From contig NZ_MRCS01000031.1 in the NCBI RefSeq assembly GCF_002303925.1, positions 1 to 64,000 on the forward strand: 64,000 nt of DNA, given 5' to 3'. Made by a program: the position numbers and the translations under genes. This document shows, one piece after another, positions 35,210-43,767 of this stretch (position 1 is the stretch's first letter; each line of letters starts with the position of its first letter). Under the pieces are notes generated by a model that did no database searches, was not told the origin of the DNA, and saw nothing but the letters and a program-made list of their open reading frames with translations. Source of the DNA: Pseudomonas sp. ACN8. Lineage in GTDB: Bacteria > Pseudomonadota > Gammaproteobacteria > Pseudomonadales > Pseudomonadaceae.

Positions 35210-36169
35210 TCAGAGATCGAGCACCAGTAACTGCGAGTGCGCTCTGGAGCAGCACGGTGTGAAGCAGTCGTTGGCCGCTCGCTCCTGTTCGGTGAGGTAG
35301 CTGTCGCGGTGGTCGGGCTGACCTTTGAGCACGCGGGTGACGCAGGTGCCACAAACGCCCTGTTCGCAAGACACAGGCACTTCGATACCGTGCTCGTTCA
35401 GCACTTCGATCACGTTGCGCTCGGCCGGCACCGTGTGAATGGCGCCGTCACGGCCGATCTGGATCTGGAATGCACCGTCTTCGGCGTCTAGGTCCTGGGC
35501 GCGGGCGGGCGCGGCAAAATACTCGCGATGCAGCTGTGCTTCGGGCCAGCCGGCCTCACGCGCGCCCTGCAACACCCAATCCATGAATCCGCCGGGTCCG
35601 CAGACATAGATATGGGTGCCTGGCGTGACCGCCCCCAGAGCTTCAGCCAGCACAAGCTTTTGCTCAGGCGCGCCATCGTCCAGATGGAAGTGCACATGAG
35701 GGGCCACCGACTCTTGGTGCAGCCGTTCTTCGAACGCCATACGTGCGGCCGAGCGGGCTCCGTAGTGCAAAACGAAGTCCGCGCCCCTGGCCGCCAGATG
35801 CTCGGTCATTGATAGCAAGGGCGTGATGCCGATGCCGCCGGCCAGCAGCACCGAGCGCAGCGCTCCGGTCTCCAGCGGGAAGTGGTTGCGCGGGGCGCCA
35901 ATGTGCAGGCGATCGCCGATCTGCAGCGCGTGAACCGCCGCGGAACCGCCTCGCGAGGTCGGCTCAAGCAACACCGCGATCAGGTAGCGGCCCACCTGCT
36001 CCGACCCCGGGCACAGCGAGTACTGCCGGATCAGGCGGTTGGGCAAATGCACATCGATGTGAGCCCCGGGCTCATAGGGCGGCAGTGGTGACCCGTCCAC
36101 GGCCGTCAGCTCGAAGCTGCAGATTCCCTCGGCTTCGCTATGCCGCTGGGTGACAAATACCTCGATCAT
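35210..36169 (-). CDS. Rieske oxygenase reductase (VanB-like)
   Basis: A 319-residue class IA oxygenase reductase. It has an FMN domain (RQYSLCPGS, SRGGSAAVHAL), an NAD domain (VLLAGGIGITPLLSM, YVCGPGGFMDWV) and a C-terminal plant-type [2Fe-2S] centre with Cys268, 273, 276 and 306 (SCEQGVCGTC). It carries electrons from NAD(P)H to the Rieske protein. Its ATG overlaps the stop of the oxygenase gene (ATGA), showing coupling. Confidence 0.93.
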   Translation of the reverse strand: MIEVFVTQRHSEAEGICSFELTAVDGSPLPPYEPGAHIDVHLPNRLIRQYSLCPGSEQVGRYLIAVLLEPTSRGGSAAVHALQIGDRLHIGAPRNHFPLETGALRSVLLAGGIGITPLLSMTEHLAARGADFVLHYGARSAARMAFEERLHQESVAPHVHFHLDDGAPEQKLVLAEALGAVTPGTHIYVCGPGGFMDWVLQGAREAGWPEAQLHREYFAAPARAQDLDAEDGAFQIQIGRDGAIHTVPAERNVIEVLNEHGIEVPVSCEQGVCGTCVTRVLKGQPDHRDSYLTEQERAANDCFTPCCSRAHSQLLVLDL

Positions 36170-37200
36170 GACACCACCTGCTGGTCTATGAGCTGCTGCA
36201 ACACACGCCGTGCGCGTAGTGAAGCCGAATCTGTGGGCAACAGCACGGGCTTTAGCGCCTCCTGCGGTTGGCCACCCATGTGCACGGATTGGGCTTCGAT
36301 CATCGGCCCGTCTTCGGTCTCGAAGGCCGTCTGCAGGCTGGCCTGCAGACGCGTGGAGAATTCCGGGTCCTCAAGCTTGAAGTCGCGCCCCCACTTCCAG
36401 AAGTAGTGGCAGGTGTGCGCTGTCTCCGGGGTGATCAGGTGGGCCTGGTAGGAACGAGGCCCTTCCTCGGGCGGTTGGCCTGGGCGGGTGACCCCGATCT
36501 CCAGGCGCAGCGTCGAGGGGGCTTCCCATTTGACGATGGAAAGGTGATCCACATGGGTCGGAGCATCGTCGCCGTAGGCGAAGGCAAACAGCCCGCTGAT
36601 GGGCTCACTCGGACGCCAGTTACGCGCCACCACTGTGTTGCCCTGCTGCTCCATAGAATATTGGGTGCGCCGGTTGAAGCCCTCAGTGGCCAGGTAGGGG
36701 TGCAGGAACTCGGCATGGCTAAGGTCGAGCAGGTTGTCCGCAATGAGCTGGTACTCACCTTTGACCTGGACGTAGCCCTGAACGCAGGTGTAGCGCTCGC
36801 TATTGTCGAACTCCGGCCAGCGCCGCAGTTTGGACTCATCGGCGGGTTCGTCACCCCACCACATCCATACGAAGCCATCGCGCTCGACCAGCGGATAGCT
36901 GCGCGCGCAGGCCGCCTTGGGAATCTTGCCCTCGCCGATGGGGTTGTGCACACAGGCACCCTGAGGATCGAAACGCAGTCCGTGGTAGGGGCAGCGCAAA
37001 TCGTCGCCAAACACCTCGCCTTTGTGCAGCGGGGCAAAGCGGTGGGGGCAACGGTCGTGCAGGGCCACTGCGATTCCTGAGGAACCTCGGTACAGCGCCA
37101 CCGGCTCACCGAGCAGCGTGCGCAACAACGGTGTGGCGCTCAGTTCGCTGCTAAAGGCCGCTGCATACCATGTATTGGACAGATAGACGGGAGCGGTCAT
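36166..37200 (-). CDS. Rieske non-heme iron oxygenase, vanillate/dicamba O-demethylase type
   Basis: A 344-residue oxygenase. The Rieske centre uses Cys51, His53, Cys70 and His73 (CPHRFAPLHKGEVFGDDLRC, PYHG). The mononuclear iron site is Asp159-LSH162-x4-His167 with Asn156 (DNLLDLSHAEFLHP), as in dicamba monooxygenase. Length and the late TPETAHTCHYFWKWGRDF segment place it in the VanA/DdmC group, which demethylates methoxyaromatics. The ATG at 37200 follows GAAGGAG. It heads the oxygenase-reductase-binding-fold-DoxX operon and is divergent from an alcohol dehydrogenase. The substrate is unknown; a methoxylated benzoate fits the formaldehyde dehydrogenase nearby. Confidence 0.92.
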   Translation of the reverse strand: MTAPVYLSNTWYAAAFSSELSATPLLRTLLGEPVALYRGSSGIAVALHDRCPHRFAPLHKGEVFGDDLRCPYHGLRFDPQGACVHNPIGEGKIPKAACARSYPLVERDGFVWMWWGDEPADESKLRRWPEFDNSERYTCVQGYVQVKGEYQLIADNLLDLSHAEFLHPYLATEGFNRRTQYSMEQQGNTVVARNWRPSEPISGLFAFAYGDDAPTHVDHLSIVKWEAPSTLRLEIGVTRPGQPPEEGPRSYQAHLITPETAHTCHYFWKWGRDFKLEDPEFSTRLQASLQTAFETEDGPMIEAQSVHMGGQPQEALKPVLLPTDSASLRARRVLQQLIDQQVVS

Positions 37201-37358
37201 TGCGTTTGTCTCCTTCGGTTTGGTTCGGTACGAACTCTTGTAATGGCGTCTTGCACAAACTTCACATGCCTTGTAGTATCCGCATACCGAGTAGAATGTC
37301 AATTATTTTTCTTTTCGACCTTTCCGATCCTCGGCCCAAAAAATAAAGGAGACCCCAT
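37201..37358. promoter_or_regulatory. Divergent promoter between the Rieske and dehydrogenase genes
   Basis: 158 bp with an inverted repeat GTAT-CCGC-ATAC at 37276-37287 followed by an AT-rich tract (AATTATTTTTC). Related TGAATAC/GTATC sequences occur upstream of the ligJ-like and ligK-like genes. A TetR gene downstream (40551) is the obvious candidate regulator. Confidence 0.4.
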
Positions 37359-38474
37359 ATGAGCATTTCTACGATGCGCGCAGCCCGCATGCACGCGGTT
37401 GGTACCCCAATGGCGATCGATACAGTGCCGCGTCCTGCACCACAGGCCACCGATGTCCTGGTACGGGTCCAGGCCTGTGGCATGGTGCCCAATCTGGGAA
37501 ATGTGCTGGCCAACTGGCCAACCTGGTGTCCGCACTTGCCGCAGCCCGAGCTGCCGGCAGTCTTTGGTCTCGACCCGGCCGGTGTGATTGTCGAAGTCGG
37601 CTCGCAAGTAATCGGCCTCAAGCCGGGCGACCGTGTCTACGTGAGCCCTGTACGATCTTGCGGCTCGTGTCCGGCATGCCTGTCGGATAACCGCGTGGCC
37701 TGTGAGTACTTCGTGTTCAACGGCTACTTCGGTTTTTCGAAGGACAAATCTCAAACTATCTACGACCTCTATCCGCACGGTGGCTTTTGTGAATACATGG
37801 CGGCTCCACAGCACGCCATCGTCAAGCTGGCCGACAACATCTCGTTTGAAGAAGCGGCTCGGCTTGGGTATCTGGGAACCGGCTACGCAGCGCTGCGCAA
37901 GTGCGGGCCCCTTGCAGGAAAGTCGCTGATCATCAATGGCATCTCGGGCACCCTAGGTCTGGGAATCACGCTGTTTGCGCTGGCTATGGGAGTTGGCCGC
38001 ATCCTTGGAACCGGCCGCAACCACGCGCTGCTCGAGCGCGTGAAGGCCCTGGCACCGCACCGTATCGAGGTCTTCTCCACTGACGACGGCTCGATCGCTC
38101 AGTGGGCCCGCAGTCGCACTGATGGTCGTGGCGCTCATTTCATGGTGGATGCGCTGGGAGCGGCCGTTTCACTGGAGGTGTTCGATGACGCCATGCACGG
38201 CGTGGCACGCGGCGGCACGATCGTCAACGTGGGTGGCACGGTTGGCAAGCTGCCTATCGATATGAAGTGGCTGATGGACAACTCAATGAAGCTCATTGGC
38301 TCGGCCTGGTTCACCTCGACCGAGGGCTACGACATGGTCGAGATGATCCGCTCGAAGACGATCGATCTGTCCATCCTCGAACACGAAGTCGCACGCCTGG
38401 ACGACATCAACCAGGCTATCTCTGGCATCAGTGCCCGCCACGGTGGGTTCAGTAACTATGTGATCGTGCCCTGA
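37359..38474 (+). CDS. Zinc-type alcohol dehydrogenase-like protein with altered catalytic site
   Basis: A 371-residue medium-chain dehydrogenase/reductase. The structural-zinc cysteines are present (Cys101, 104, 107, 115: CGSCPACLSDNRVAC) and Cys40 (QACGMVPN) occupies the first catalytic-zinc position. The usual GHE is FGLDPAG with Leu71 where His is expected, so the catalytic zinc site looks incomplete. The nucleotide region NGISGTLGLGITLFALAMG lacks the canonical GxGxxG. It may be a zinc-poor reductase or C-C lyase-like member. AAGGAG precedes the start. It is first in an operon with the cupin, binding-fold and DoxX genes. Confidence 0.85.
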   Translation: MSISTMRAARMHAVGTPMAIDTVPRPAPQATDVLVRVQACGMVPNLGNVLANWPTWCPHLPQPELPAVFGLDPAGVIVEVGSQVIGLKPGDRVYVSPVRSCGSCPACLSDNRVACEYFVFNGYFGFSKDKSQTIYDLYPHGGFCEYMAAPQHAIVKLADNISFEEAARLGYLGTGYAALRKCGPLAGKSLIINGISGTLGLGITLFALAMGVGRILGTGRNHALLERVKALAPHRIEVFSTDDGSIAQWARSRTDGRGAHFMVDALGAAVSLEVFDDAMHGVARGGTIVNVGGTVGKLPIDMKWLMDNSMKLIGSAWFTSTEGYDMVEMIRSKTIDLSILEHEVARLDDINQAISGISARHGGFSNYVIVP

Positions 38475-38522
38475 GGCCAGGGTCACTTGGCCCCCGTCTA
38501 GCGCAAAAAGGAGTTATCTATT

Positions 38523-39080
38523 TTGACCATCAAATCCAGGCCTGATCTACCGCGTCGAGTCGTAACCGGTATCCGCGATGGCAAGTCGGTGATCGTGAGC
38601 GATCGCACTGCACCCAACGCGCATCGCCACCTTGCGACACCAGGACTTATGTCATCCGTCGTGTGGACTACTGCCGCAGTACCGCAACTGTTGAAGGATG
38701 CGCACGAGCCAGCGCCACCAGGTGTTTCGATCCCTCCTCAGCCAGGCGGAACTACATTGTTGATTGTCAGGTTCCCTCCCGATTCGGTCATGGCGGATCC
38801 CCGCTTTGATTCCAGTGCGGCTGGCTCCGAGTACATGCAGCATTTACCGGGCCTTGCCGAATTGTTTGAGCACGAACATCCGGGCATGCACACCACAGAT
38901 TCCCTTGACTACGACATCGTGCTCGACGGCGACATCTGGCTCGAACTCGACGATGGAGTGCAAACACACTTGACCACTGGCGACATCGCGGTGCAGTGCG
39001 GCACGCGCCATGCGTGGCGCAACAAAAGTGATCGGTCCACGACTATGGCCTTTGTTCTGATCGGCGCAAGTCGATCCTGA
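38523..39080 (+). CDS. Cupin-domain protein
   Basis: A 185-residue protein with a single C-terminal cupin barrel: GMHTTDSLDYDIVLDGDIWL for motif 1 (His and Asp/Glu positions) and GDIAVQCGTRHAWRN for motif 2 (His). It starts with TTG at 38523, supported by AAGGAG 9 bp upstream. The N-terminus (RRVVTGIRDGKSVIVSD) is duplicated in the truncated gene at 44679-44792. Cupins of this type near ring-oxygenase genes may be dioxygenases or isomerases; the activity is not known here. It lies 48 bp after the dehydrogenase gene. Confidence 0.85.
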   Translation: MTIKSRPDLPRRVVTGIRDGKSVIVSDRTAPNAHRHLATPGLMSSVVWTTAAVPQLLKDAHEPAPPGVSIPPQPGGTTLLIVRFPPDSVMADPRFDSSAAGSEYMQHLPGLAELFEHEHPGMHTTDSLDYDIVLDGDIWLELDDGVQTHLTTGDIAVQCGTRHAWRNKSDRSTTMAFVLIGASRS

Positions 39081-39142
39081 TGAGCTCATGAGGGTTGGCT
39101 TGTTGATTCAACTAACCCGATTCCACATTTAGGAGATACCGC

Positions 39143-40090
39143 ATGACAAATAACTCGAACAGTCCCGCCGCCGCCAACTTGGTCCTGGCCGGAGGTGCAA
39201 TGGGGTTTAACTGGCTGCCGGTCTTCGTGGCGCAGAAGCTGGGCATCTTTGCTCGCCACGGTCTGGAGGTAGAACTCAGGCGTATGGGCAGTGTCGATAA
39301 GGCCACTGCTGCGGTACTCGCGGGCGACGCGCATTTAGCCATTACTCCGCCGGAAGGTGCCATTGCCGATGCGGTCCGCGGAGGCGGGCTGCGCGTTATC
39401 GCCGGCAACGTGAACCGGCTGCCGTTGACCCTCATCGCCAACCCACGCTTCAAGCGCATTGAGGACCTCAAGGGTGCAGTTCTTGGCACTTCGTCGCTCA
39501 CTGAGGGCACTGCCATTTACACCCGTGAGATGCTCTCGCAGCACGGACTGACCTATCCGCAGGACTACGAGTTCGCCGTGGCAGGAGTGCATCCGGCACG
39601 CTGGCAGGCACTTCAGGACGGAGTGATCGATGCTGCGGTCCAGCTGATTCCGCTGAACTTCGTGGCGCTGGATGCCGGCTACAGCGACCTAGGTGAGGTC
39701 AGTGACTACATTCCCGAGATCGTCTTCACCGCACTTATTGGCGACCAGGCGTGGCTATCCGGCAATGAGGACAAGCTGGTCGCATTTTTGCTCTCTTTGA
39801 TCGAAGCGACAGCACTGCTCTACGACTCCAGCAACGACGAAACGGTGTTGCCGGTGGTGATGGAAATCACCCAGTCGGATTTGCGATATGCCCGCAAGTC
39901 GCTCGATTACATGCGCGAGATGAGCGTCTTCGCACGCTCGCTGGAAATTCCAGTCGCTGCATTCGACAAGACGCTGGAGCTGATGACCAAGGCAGGGCTG
40001 CTCGATCCCGCAGCGCAGAACGCCGCTAAGGCCGTCGTTGACGACACCTGGGCCCAGAGCGCGCTGCAAGCATCGCGCAGTGATGAGTGA
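39143..40090 (+). CDS. Periplasmic-binding-protein-fold (NMT1/THI5-like) protein without signal peptide, copy 2
   Basis: A 315-residue paralogue of the protein at 34213-35163, sharing GFNWLPVFVA, GLEVEL, GSVDKATAAV, SSLTEGTAIYTREML and DAGYSDLGEVSDY. It too starts without a signal peptide (MTNNSNSPAAANLVLAGG) and lacks ABC partners. AGGAG lies upstream. The DoxX gene follows after 11 bp. Having both copies in the same gene order on either side of the Rieske genes argues for a two-protein functional unit. Confidence 0.82.
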   Translation: MTNNSNSPAAANLVLAGGAMGFNWLPVFVAQKLGIFARHGLEVELRRMGSVDKATAAVLAGDAHLAITPPEGAIADAVRGGGLRVIAGNVNRLPLTLIANPRFKRIEDLKGAVLGTSSLTEGTAIYTREMLSQHGLTYPQDYEFAVAGVHPARWQALQDGVIDAAVQLIPLNFVALDAGYSDLGEVSDYIPEIVFTALIGDQAWLSGNEDKLVAFLLSLIEATALLYDSSNDETVLPVVMEITQSDLRYARKSLDYMREMSVFARSLEIPVAAFDKTLELMTKAGLLDPAAQNAAKAVVDDTWAQSALQASRSDE

Positions 40091-40101
40091 GGATAGACCC
40101 T

Positions 40102-40461
40102 ATGGAATTTGCATCGTTTTACCCGCTTGCCGTGCTGCGCATCCTATGCGGTTTGTGGTTCCTCCCGCATTGTGCCGGCAAACTGCAGAACATCGGCCCT
40201 GCTTCGCAGACGTTTGCTAAAGTCGGCCTGCGCCCTGGGCGAGCTTTTGTCATCATTACCGTCGTCTTGGAACTGCTGGCGGGTATCGGACTGGTGTTCG
40301 GCATCCAGGAGAAACTCGCCGCGGCGCTGGCGGTCGTGGTACTCCTCGGAGCCAGCTACGCCGTGCTCAGGCTCAATGGCTTCAACTGGCGCTGGCAAAA
40401 ACAAGGCCCGGAATTCATGCTGTTCTGGGCGATGGCCTGTGTCCTTTCGGTGCTGGGGTGA
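40102..40461 (+). CDS. DoxX-family membrane protein, copy 2
   Basis: A 119-residue four-helix membrane protein, close to copy 1 (LRILCGLWFLPHCAGKLQNI, GPASQTFAKVGL, GFNWRWQKQGPE). The ATG at 40102 follows GAGGA by about 9 bp; a GTG at 40087 overlapping the previous stop is less likely. It ends the second binding-fold/DoxX pair. A hairpin (GCCGGG/CCCGGC, about 40473-40497) lies between it and the TetR gene. Confidence 0.82.
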   Translation: MEFASFYPLAVLRILCGLWFLPHCAGKLQNIGPASQTFAKVGLRPGRAFVIITVVLELLAGIGLVFGIQEKLAAALAVVVLLGASYAVLRLNGFNWRWQKQGPEFMLFWAMACVLSVLG

Positions 40462-40550
40462 AATGATTAAGATGTGCCGGGTGCCAGTCGCCCGGCGCGA
40501 ATTTTCGTGCTGCGACATGCAATCCCTATATGTAATTCAAGGAGGAGCGG

Positions 40551-41165
40551 GTGTCTCGCTTAACCAGAGAAGAAAGTCGTGCGTTGACCCGGGGCAAGTT
40601 GCTGGAGTCGGCGCGCACGGTCGTTGCCCGCGAGGGCTACGAGAACGCGTCTGTTGAACGCATCGCCGAAGAGGCCGGATTCAGCAAAGGCGCCTTTTAC
40701 TCCAACTTCAGCAGCAAGGAAGAAATTTTCCTCGAGTTGCTGGAGACCCATTCGTTGAAGGACGTGACGGAAATTGCCGAGCTGCTCGGTGAAGTGACGG
40801 ACCCGCAGGCGATGATTGAAATCATCAGCAACTGGGCGTTAACGCGCTCGACCGATCCCAGTTGGGGTCTGCTCGCGCTCGAGCTGTTCCACCGTGCGCG
40901 TCGCGACGCCACCTTCGGCGAGCGACACGCCACTCTGTTCCAGGCTCAATGGCAGCGACTCGGAGAGATCCTGTTGCAGATGTTCCCCGAGGGCGCCGCG
41001 CCCGCAGATCCGGAAACCCTGGGCGGTATCGTCTTTGAACTGACCTATGGCGCGGCCGCGAGCTTCAAGGCCGGGCCGACCGCCGGCGATCTGGTCAGGC
41101 TTGCCCTGACCGCGATGCTCCACGCCTATGGTGAGCAGCCGCAGGGCGGTAAACACTCCTCGTAA
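40551..41165 (+). CDS. TetR-family transcriptional regulator
   Basis: A 204-residue repressor with an N-terminal helix-turn-helix (GYENASVERIAEEAGFSKGA, then YSNFSSKEEIFLELLE) and a helical ligand domain. It starts with GTG at 40551, preceded by AAGGAGG. It is the last gene of the plus-strand run and probably controls the divergent promoter at 37201-37358 in response to an aromatic compound. Confidence 0.9.
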   Translation: MSRLTREESRALTRGKLLESARTVVAREGYENASVERIAEEAGFSKGAFYSNFSSKEEIFLELLETHSLKDVTEIAELLGEVTDPQAMIEIISNWALTRSTDPSWGLLALELFHRARRDATFGERHATLFQAQWQRLGEILLQMFPEGAAPADPETLGGIVFELTYGAAASFKAGPTAGDLVRLALTAMLHAYGEQPQGGKHSS

Positions 41166-41238
41166 TTGGTAGCTATTGCAGCGGCGCTCCTCATCACCTG
41201 CCGGACGGGTGCGTGGAGCGCCCGGCAAGGCACACTCC

Positions 41239-41275
41239 AATGGCGCATCGGTCACTGCCGAGGCGCCATTTTTCG
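41239..41275 (+). terminator. Terminator after the TetR gene
   Basis: The stem AATGGCGC/GCGCCATT encloses 16 bases and is followed by TTTCGTTTG. Confidence 0.6.
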
Positions 41276-41340
41276 TTTGTGCGCCAGGCATGGCGCGTTG
41301 CGCGTTAGCGCAACCAGCTTGGCTGTGGTGGCCACGCTGG

Positions 41341-41935
41341 TGACTTGGAGGTGAAAGTCCTCTACACACCCGGCAAGGGGAAGTGTTAGCCAGAGGCAAG
41401 GGTGTCGCGGGTGCCGATGGCATGACGGTCGACGAATTGGCAGGCTACGTGAAACAGTATTGGCCGACCCTTAAGGCTCGGTTGCTGGCCGGTGAGTATC
41501 ACCCACAAGGTGTACGCGCCGTCGACATTCCCAAACCCAAAGGCGGGACAAGACAACTGGGTATCCCCTGCGTCGTGGATCGCCTGATCCAGCAGGCCTT
41601 GCTGCAACAGCTCACGCCGATCTTCGACCCTCTGTTCTCGGATTACAGCTACGGCTTTCGTCCGGGCAGAAGCGCTCACCAAGCCCTCGAAACCGCTCGC
41701 GGCCATGTGGCAGCGGGTCACCGCTGGTGAGTGGAACTTGATCTGGAGAAATTCTTTGATCGGGTCAACCACGATGTCCTGATGGCTTACGTGGCGCGTC
41801 AAATCGAAGACAAGCGGGTGCTCACGTTGATCCGTCGTTACCTCGAAGCGGGAACGATGTCAGGTGGACTCGTCAGCCGACGGCAGGAAGGGACGCCGCA
41901 AGGCGGCCCTCCTACTCGATCCGCCGTGACCTAGG
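41341..41935 (+). pseudogene. ltrA: Group II intron remnant with broken reverse transcriptase
   Basis: From about 41341 the sequence looks like intron domain I (GACTTGGAGGTGAAAGTCC). From 41398 it encodes RT motifs GVAGADGMTVDELAGYVK, VRAVDIPKPKGGTRQLGIPC, YGFRPGRSAHQAL and LDLEKFFDRVNHDVLM. A TGA at 41728-41730 splits the frame, and it ends just after GTPQGGP, before YADD. Ribozyme 5' and 3' parts are missing. It differs from the RT at 24711-25469, so two different introns have decayed in this window. Confidence 0.85.
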
Positions 41936-41940
41936 CGATG

Positions 41941-42963
41941 CTAGAGCCCGCGGGATGTGAGCTGCGCATCCAGCCGTGGATACACACGCCGCGCATTCGC
42001 TTCGAAGACTTGATGCTTGTCCTGTGGCGAGATGGCGAGCGCATCGATATAGCGCCGGGTGTCGTCGAAATAATGTCCGGTTTCGGGATCAAGGCCGCGC
42101 ACCGCACCAATCATCTCCGAGCCGAACAAGATGTTGTCGATGTCTATCACCTTGAACAGCAGATCTATGCCCGGCTGATGGTAGACGCAGGTGTCGAAAA
42201 ACACGTTTTGCATCAGGTGGCGCGTCAGGGGTGGCTTACTCAGCATGTCGGCCAGCCCGCGGTAGCGGCCCCAGTGATAGGGCACGGCCCCGCCGCCGTG
42301 CGGAATGATCAAGCGCAGTTCAGGAAAGTCGCTGAACAGATTGCCCTGCAGCAACTGCATGAAGGCCGTTGTGTCGGCGTTGAGGTAGTGCGCGCCGGTG
42401 GTGTGGAAGCAGGCATTGCAGGACCCGGAGACGTGGATCATCGCCGGCACATCGAGTTCGATCATCTTCTCAAAAAAGGGATACCAGGCGCGGTCGGTCA
42501 ACGGCGGCGCGGTCCAGTGTCCTCCCGAGGGGTCGGGGTTGAGGTTGCAGCCGACGAAGCCCAGTTCGTTGACGCAACGCTCCAGCTCATGGATCGAGTG
42601 CGCTATGGGCACGCCCGGCGATTGCGGCAACTGGCAAACGCCGAAGAAGTGCTGCGGAAACATCGCAATGACCCGCGCGATCAGATCGTTGGATGCGCGA
42701 GTCCAGGCCTGACTGATGCTCTCGTCACCGACGTGGTGGCCCATGCCGGCGGCACGCGGCGAAAAGACCGTCATGTCGATGCCACGCTGCTGCAGCAGCC
42801 GAAGCTGGTTGCCTTCGATCGACGCGAGAATCTCGTCGTCGCCGATGCCCGGGTAGAGGGGGGGAGTGCCCGTCCGATCCTTGGCATACTTGACTTGTGC
42901 TTCTCGAAAGGAGTGATGCAGCTGCGGTTCGGTCGTGTAGTGGCAGTGGCAGTCGATAATCAT
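41941..42963 (-). CDS. ligJ: 4-oxalomesaconate hydratase, LigJ-type amidohydrolase
   Basis: A 340-residue amidohydrolase. Starting at MIIDCHCHYTT, the metal ligands fall at His6, His8, His177 (AMIHVSGSCN) and Glu283 (LFGSEMIG), within one residue of those reported for LigJ, which adds water to 4-oxalomesaconate in the protocatechuate 4,5-cleavage and gallate pathways. An alternative ATG 15 bp upstream (42978) has no better ribosome-binding site. It is divergent from the LigK-like gene about 1 kb away. The gene ends 5 bp from the intron remnant, so a downstream partner may have been lost. Confidence 0.85.
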   Translation of the reverse strand: MIIDCHCHYTTEPQLHHSFREAQVKYAKDRTGTPPLYPGIGDDEILASIEGNQLRLLQQRGIDMTVFSPRAAGMGHHVGDESISQAWTRASNDLIARVIAMFPQHFFGVCQLPQSPGVPIAHSIHELERCVNELGFVGCNLNPDPSGGHWTAPPLTDRAWYPFFEKMIELDVPAMIHVSGSCNACFHTTGAHYLNADTTAFMQLLQGNLFSDFPELRLIIPHGGGAVPYHWGRYRGLADMLSKPPLTRHLMQNVFFDTCVYHQPGIDLLFKVIDIDNILFGSEMIGAVRGLDPETGHYFDDTRRYIDALAISPQDKHQVFEANARRVYPRLDAQLTSRGL

Positions 42964-43053
42964 GGGAGGTCTCTTCATCTGTGGTCGGCAATTCGCTTGA
43001 TTTTTGCTGTCAGGCGCTCCGGATCGCGGGCAGATTAATCACACCGCGCAAGC

Positions 43054-43170
43054 GCTAGCCCTTGGTGACTACTTCGCCCTGCATGTCGAGCCGCTGATTG
43101 GGCAGGGATAGGGGTCGCGGTAGAGGTTTTCGACGGTCAGTTCCTCGGACTGGTGGGCGATGCTGTTCAT
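43054..43170 (-). pseudogene. Remnant of a small or internally deleted gene upstream of ligJ
   Basis: From the ATG at 43170 the frame reads MNSIAHQSEELTVENLYRDP, then is out of frame with an apparent C-terminus NQRLDMQGEVVTKG ending at 43054. The two parts together look like the beginning and end of one protein with the middle lost. I cannot name the family. It lies between ligJ and its probable promoter. Confidence 0.35.
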
Positions 43171-43511
43171 ATCAGATTCTCCGTTTTGTATCGGCAGGGG
43201 TTGCCTGTGCCCTGAAAGACCTGTCTGCAAAGCGCATCGCGTGTCAGTTGGCGCTCTTTGTGGTATCTGAATACCTATTAGTATCTGTATCCCGGCTGGG
43301 ATTGTCAACGGGAGTGCGTACGACGTGCCCGCGCTAACGAAGCGGAGGGGCGGCACGGCAACATCGATCGATACCAGCGTGGAGTAAGCAGGTGATGAGT
43401 CGAGTACCACAGGTACCAGGTTACCCTCGCTTCATTGGTGGATGAGGGTGGAGATGGCAGCGAAGTTGCGCCAGCGCTTGTATTCACCCACTACAACCAT
43501 GACGACCTCGC
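43171..43511. promoter_or_regulatory. Promoter side of the ligJ-like gene
   Basis: TGAATACCTATT at 43268-43279, continuing into AGTATCTGTATCCCG, resembles the 37276 repeat (AGTATCCGCATACCG) and is followed by the same TTGTCAA-like spacing. This is probably the ligJ promoter and operator. Confidence 0.35.
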
Positions 43512-43766
43512 TCAGATAGCCGAACGTGTCCCTAGGTGAGCGGCCTCGATGCGGATTTGGCCGCTGCCACTGCGGTGGGTTTGAAACTCCTTGGCGGGGT
43601 CATGCTCAGTGAGCGTGATAATCCGCTGTTTGAGGTCCAGCGCCAGCCTCTGCGCGAGTTCATTCAGACGCTGAAGTCGTTGAGCAAGCGCGGCTGACTG
43701 TCGAGCGCCCAGCCAGTCCCGTGGGGTACTGCGCTTCGCAAGTAGGGGGTGAGTCGCGAGGCGCAA
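43512..43766 (-). CDS. Hypothetical protein, possibly frameshifted
   Basis: An 84-codon frame of unknown family (LNELAQRLALDLKQRIITLT, then EHDPAKEFQTH). Just before its stop another frame opens that reads plausibly on (FGYLSEVVMVVVGEYKRWRN, ending at about 43437), so the real gene may be a ~115-residue protein broken by a frameshift. No ribosome-binding site is clear. Confidence 0.3.
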   Translation of the reverse strand: MRLATHPLLAKRSTPRDWLGARQSAALAQRLQRLNELAQRLALDLKQRIITLTEHDPAKEFQTHRSGSGQIRIEAAHLGTRSAI

Positions 43767-43767
43767 A

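Noticed and set aside
41938..43038. A 366-codon plus-strand open frame
   Set aside because: It is antisense to the LigJ-type gene, whose metal ligands are all in place. The plus frame shows no family features.
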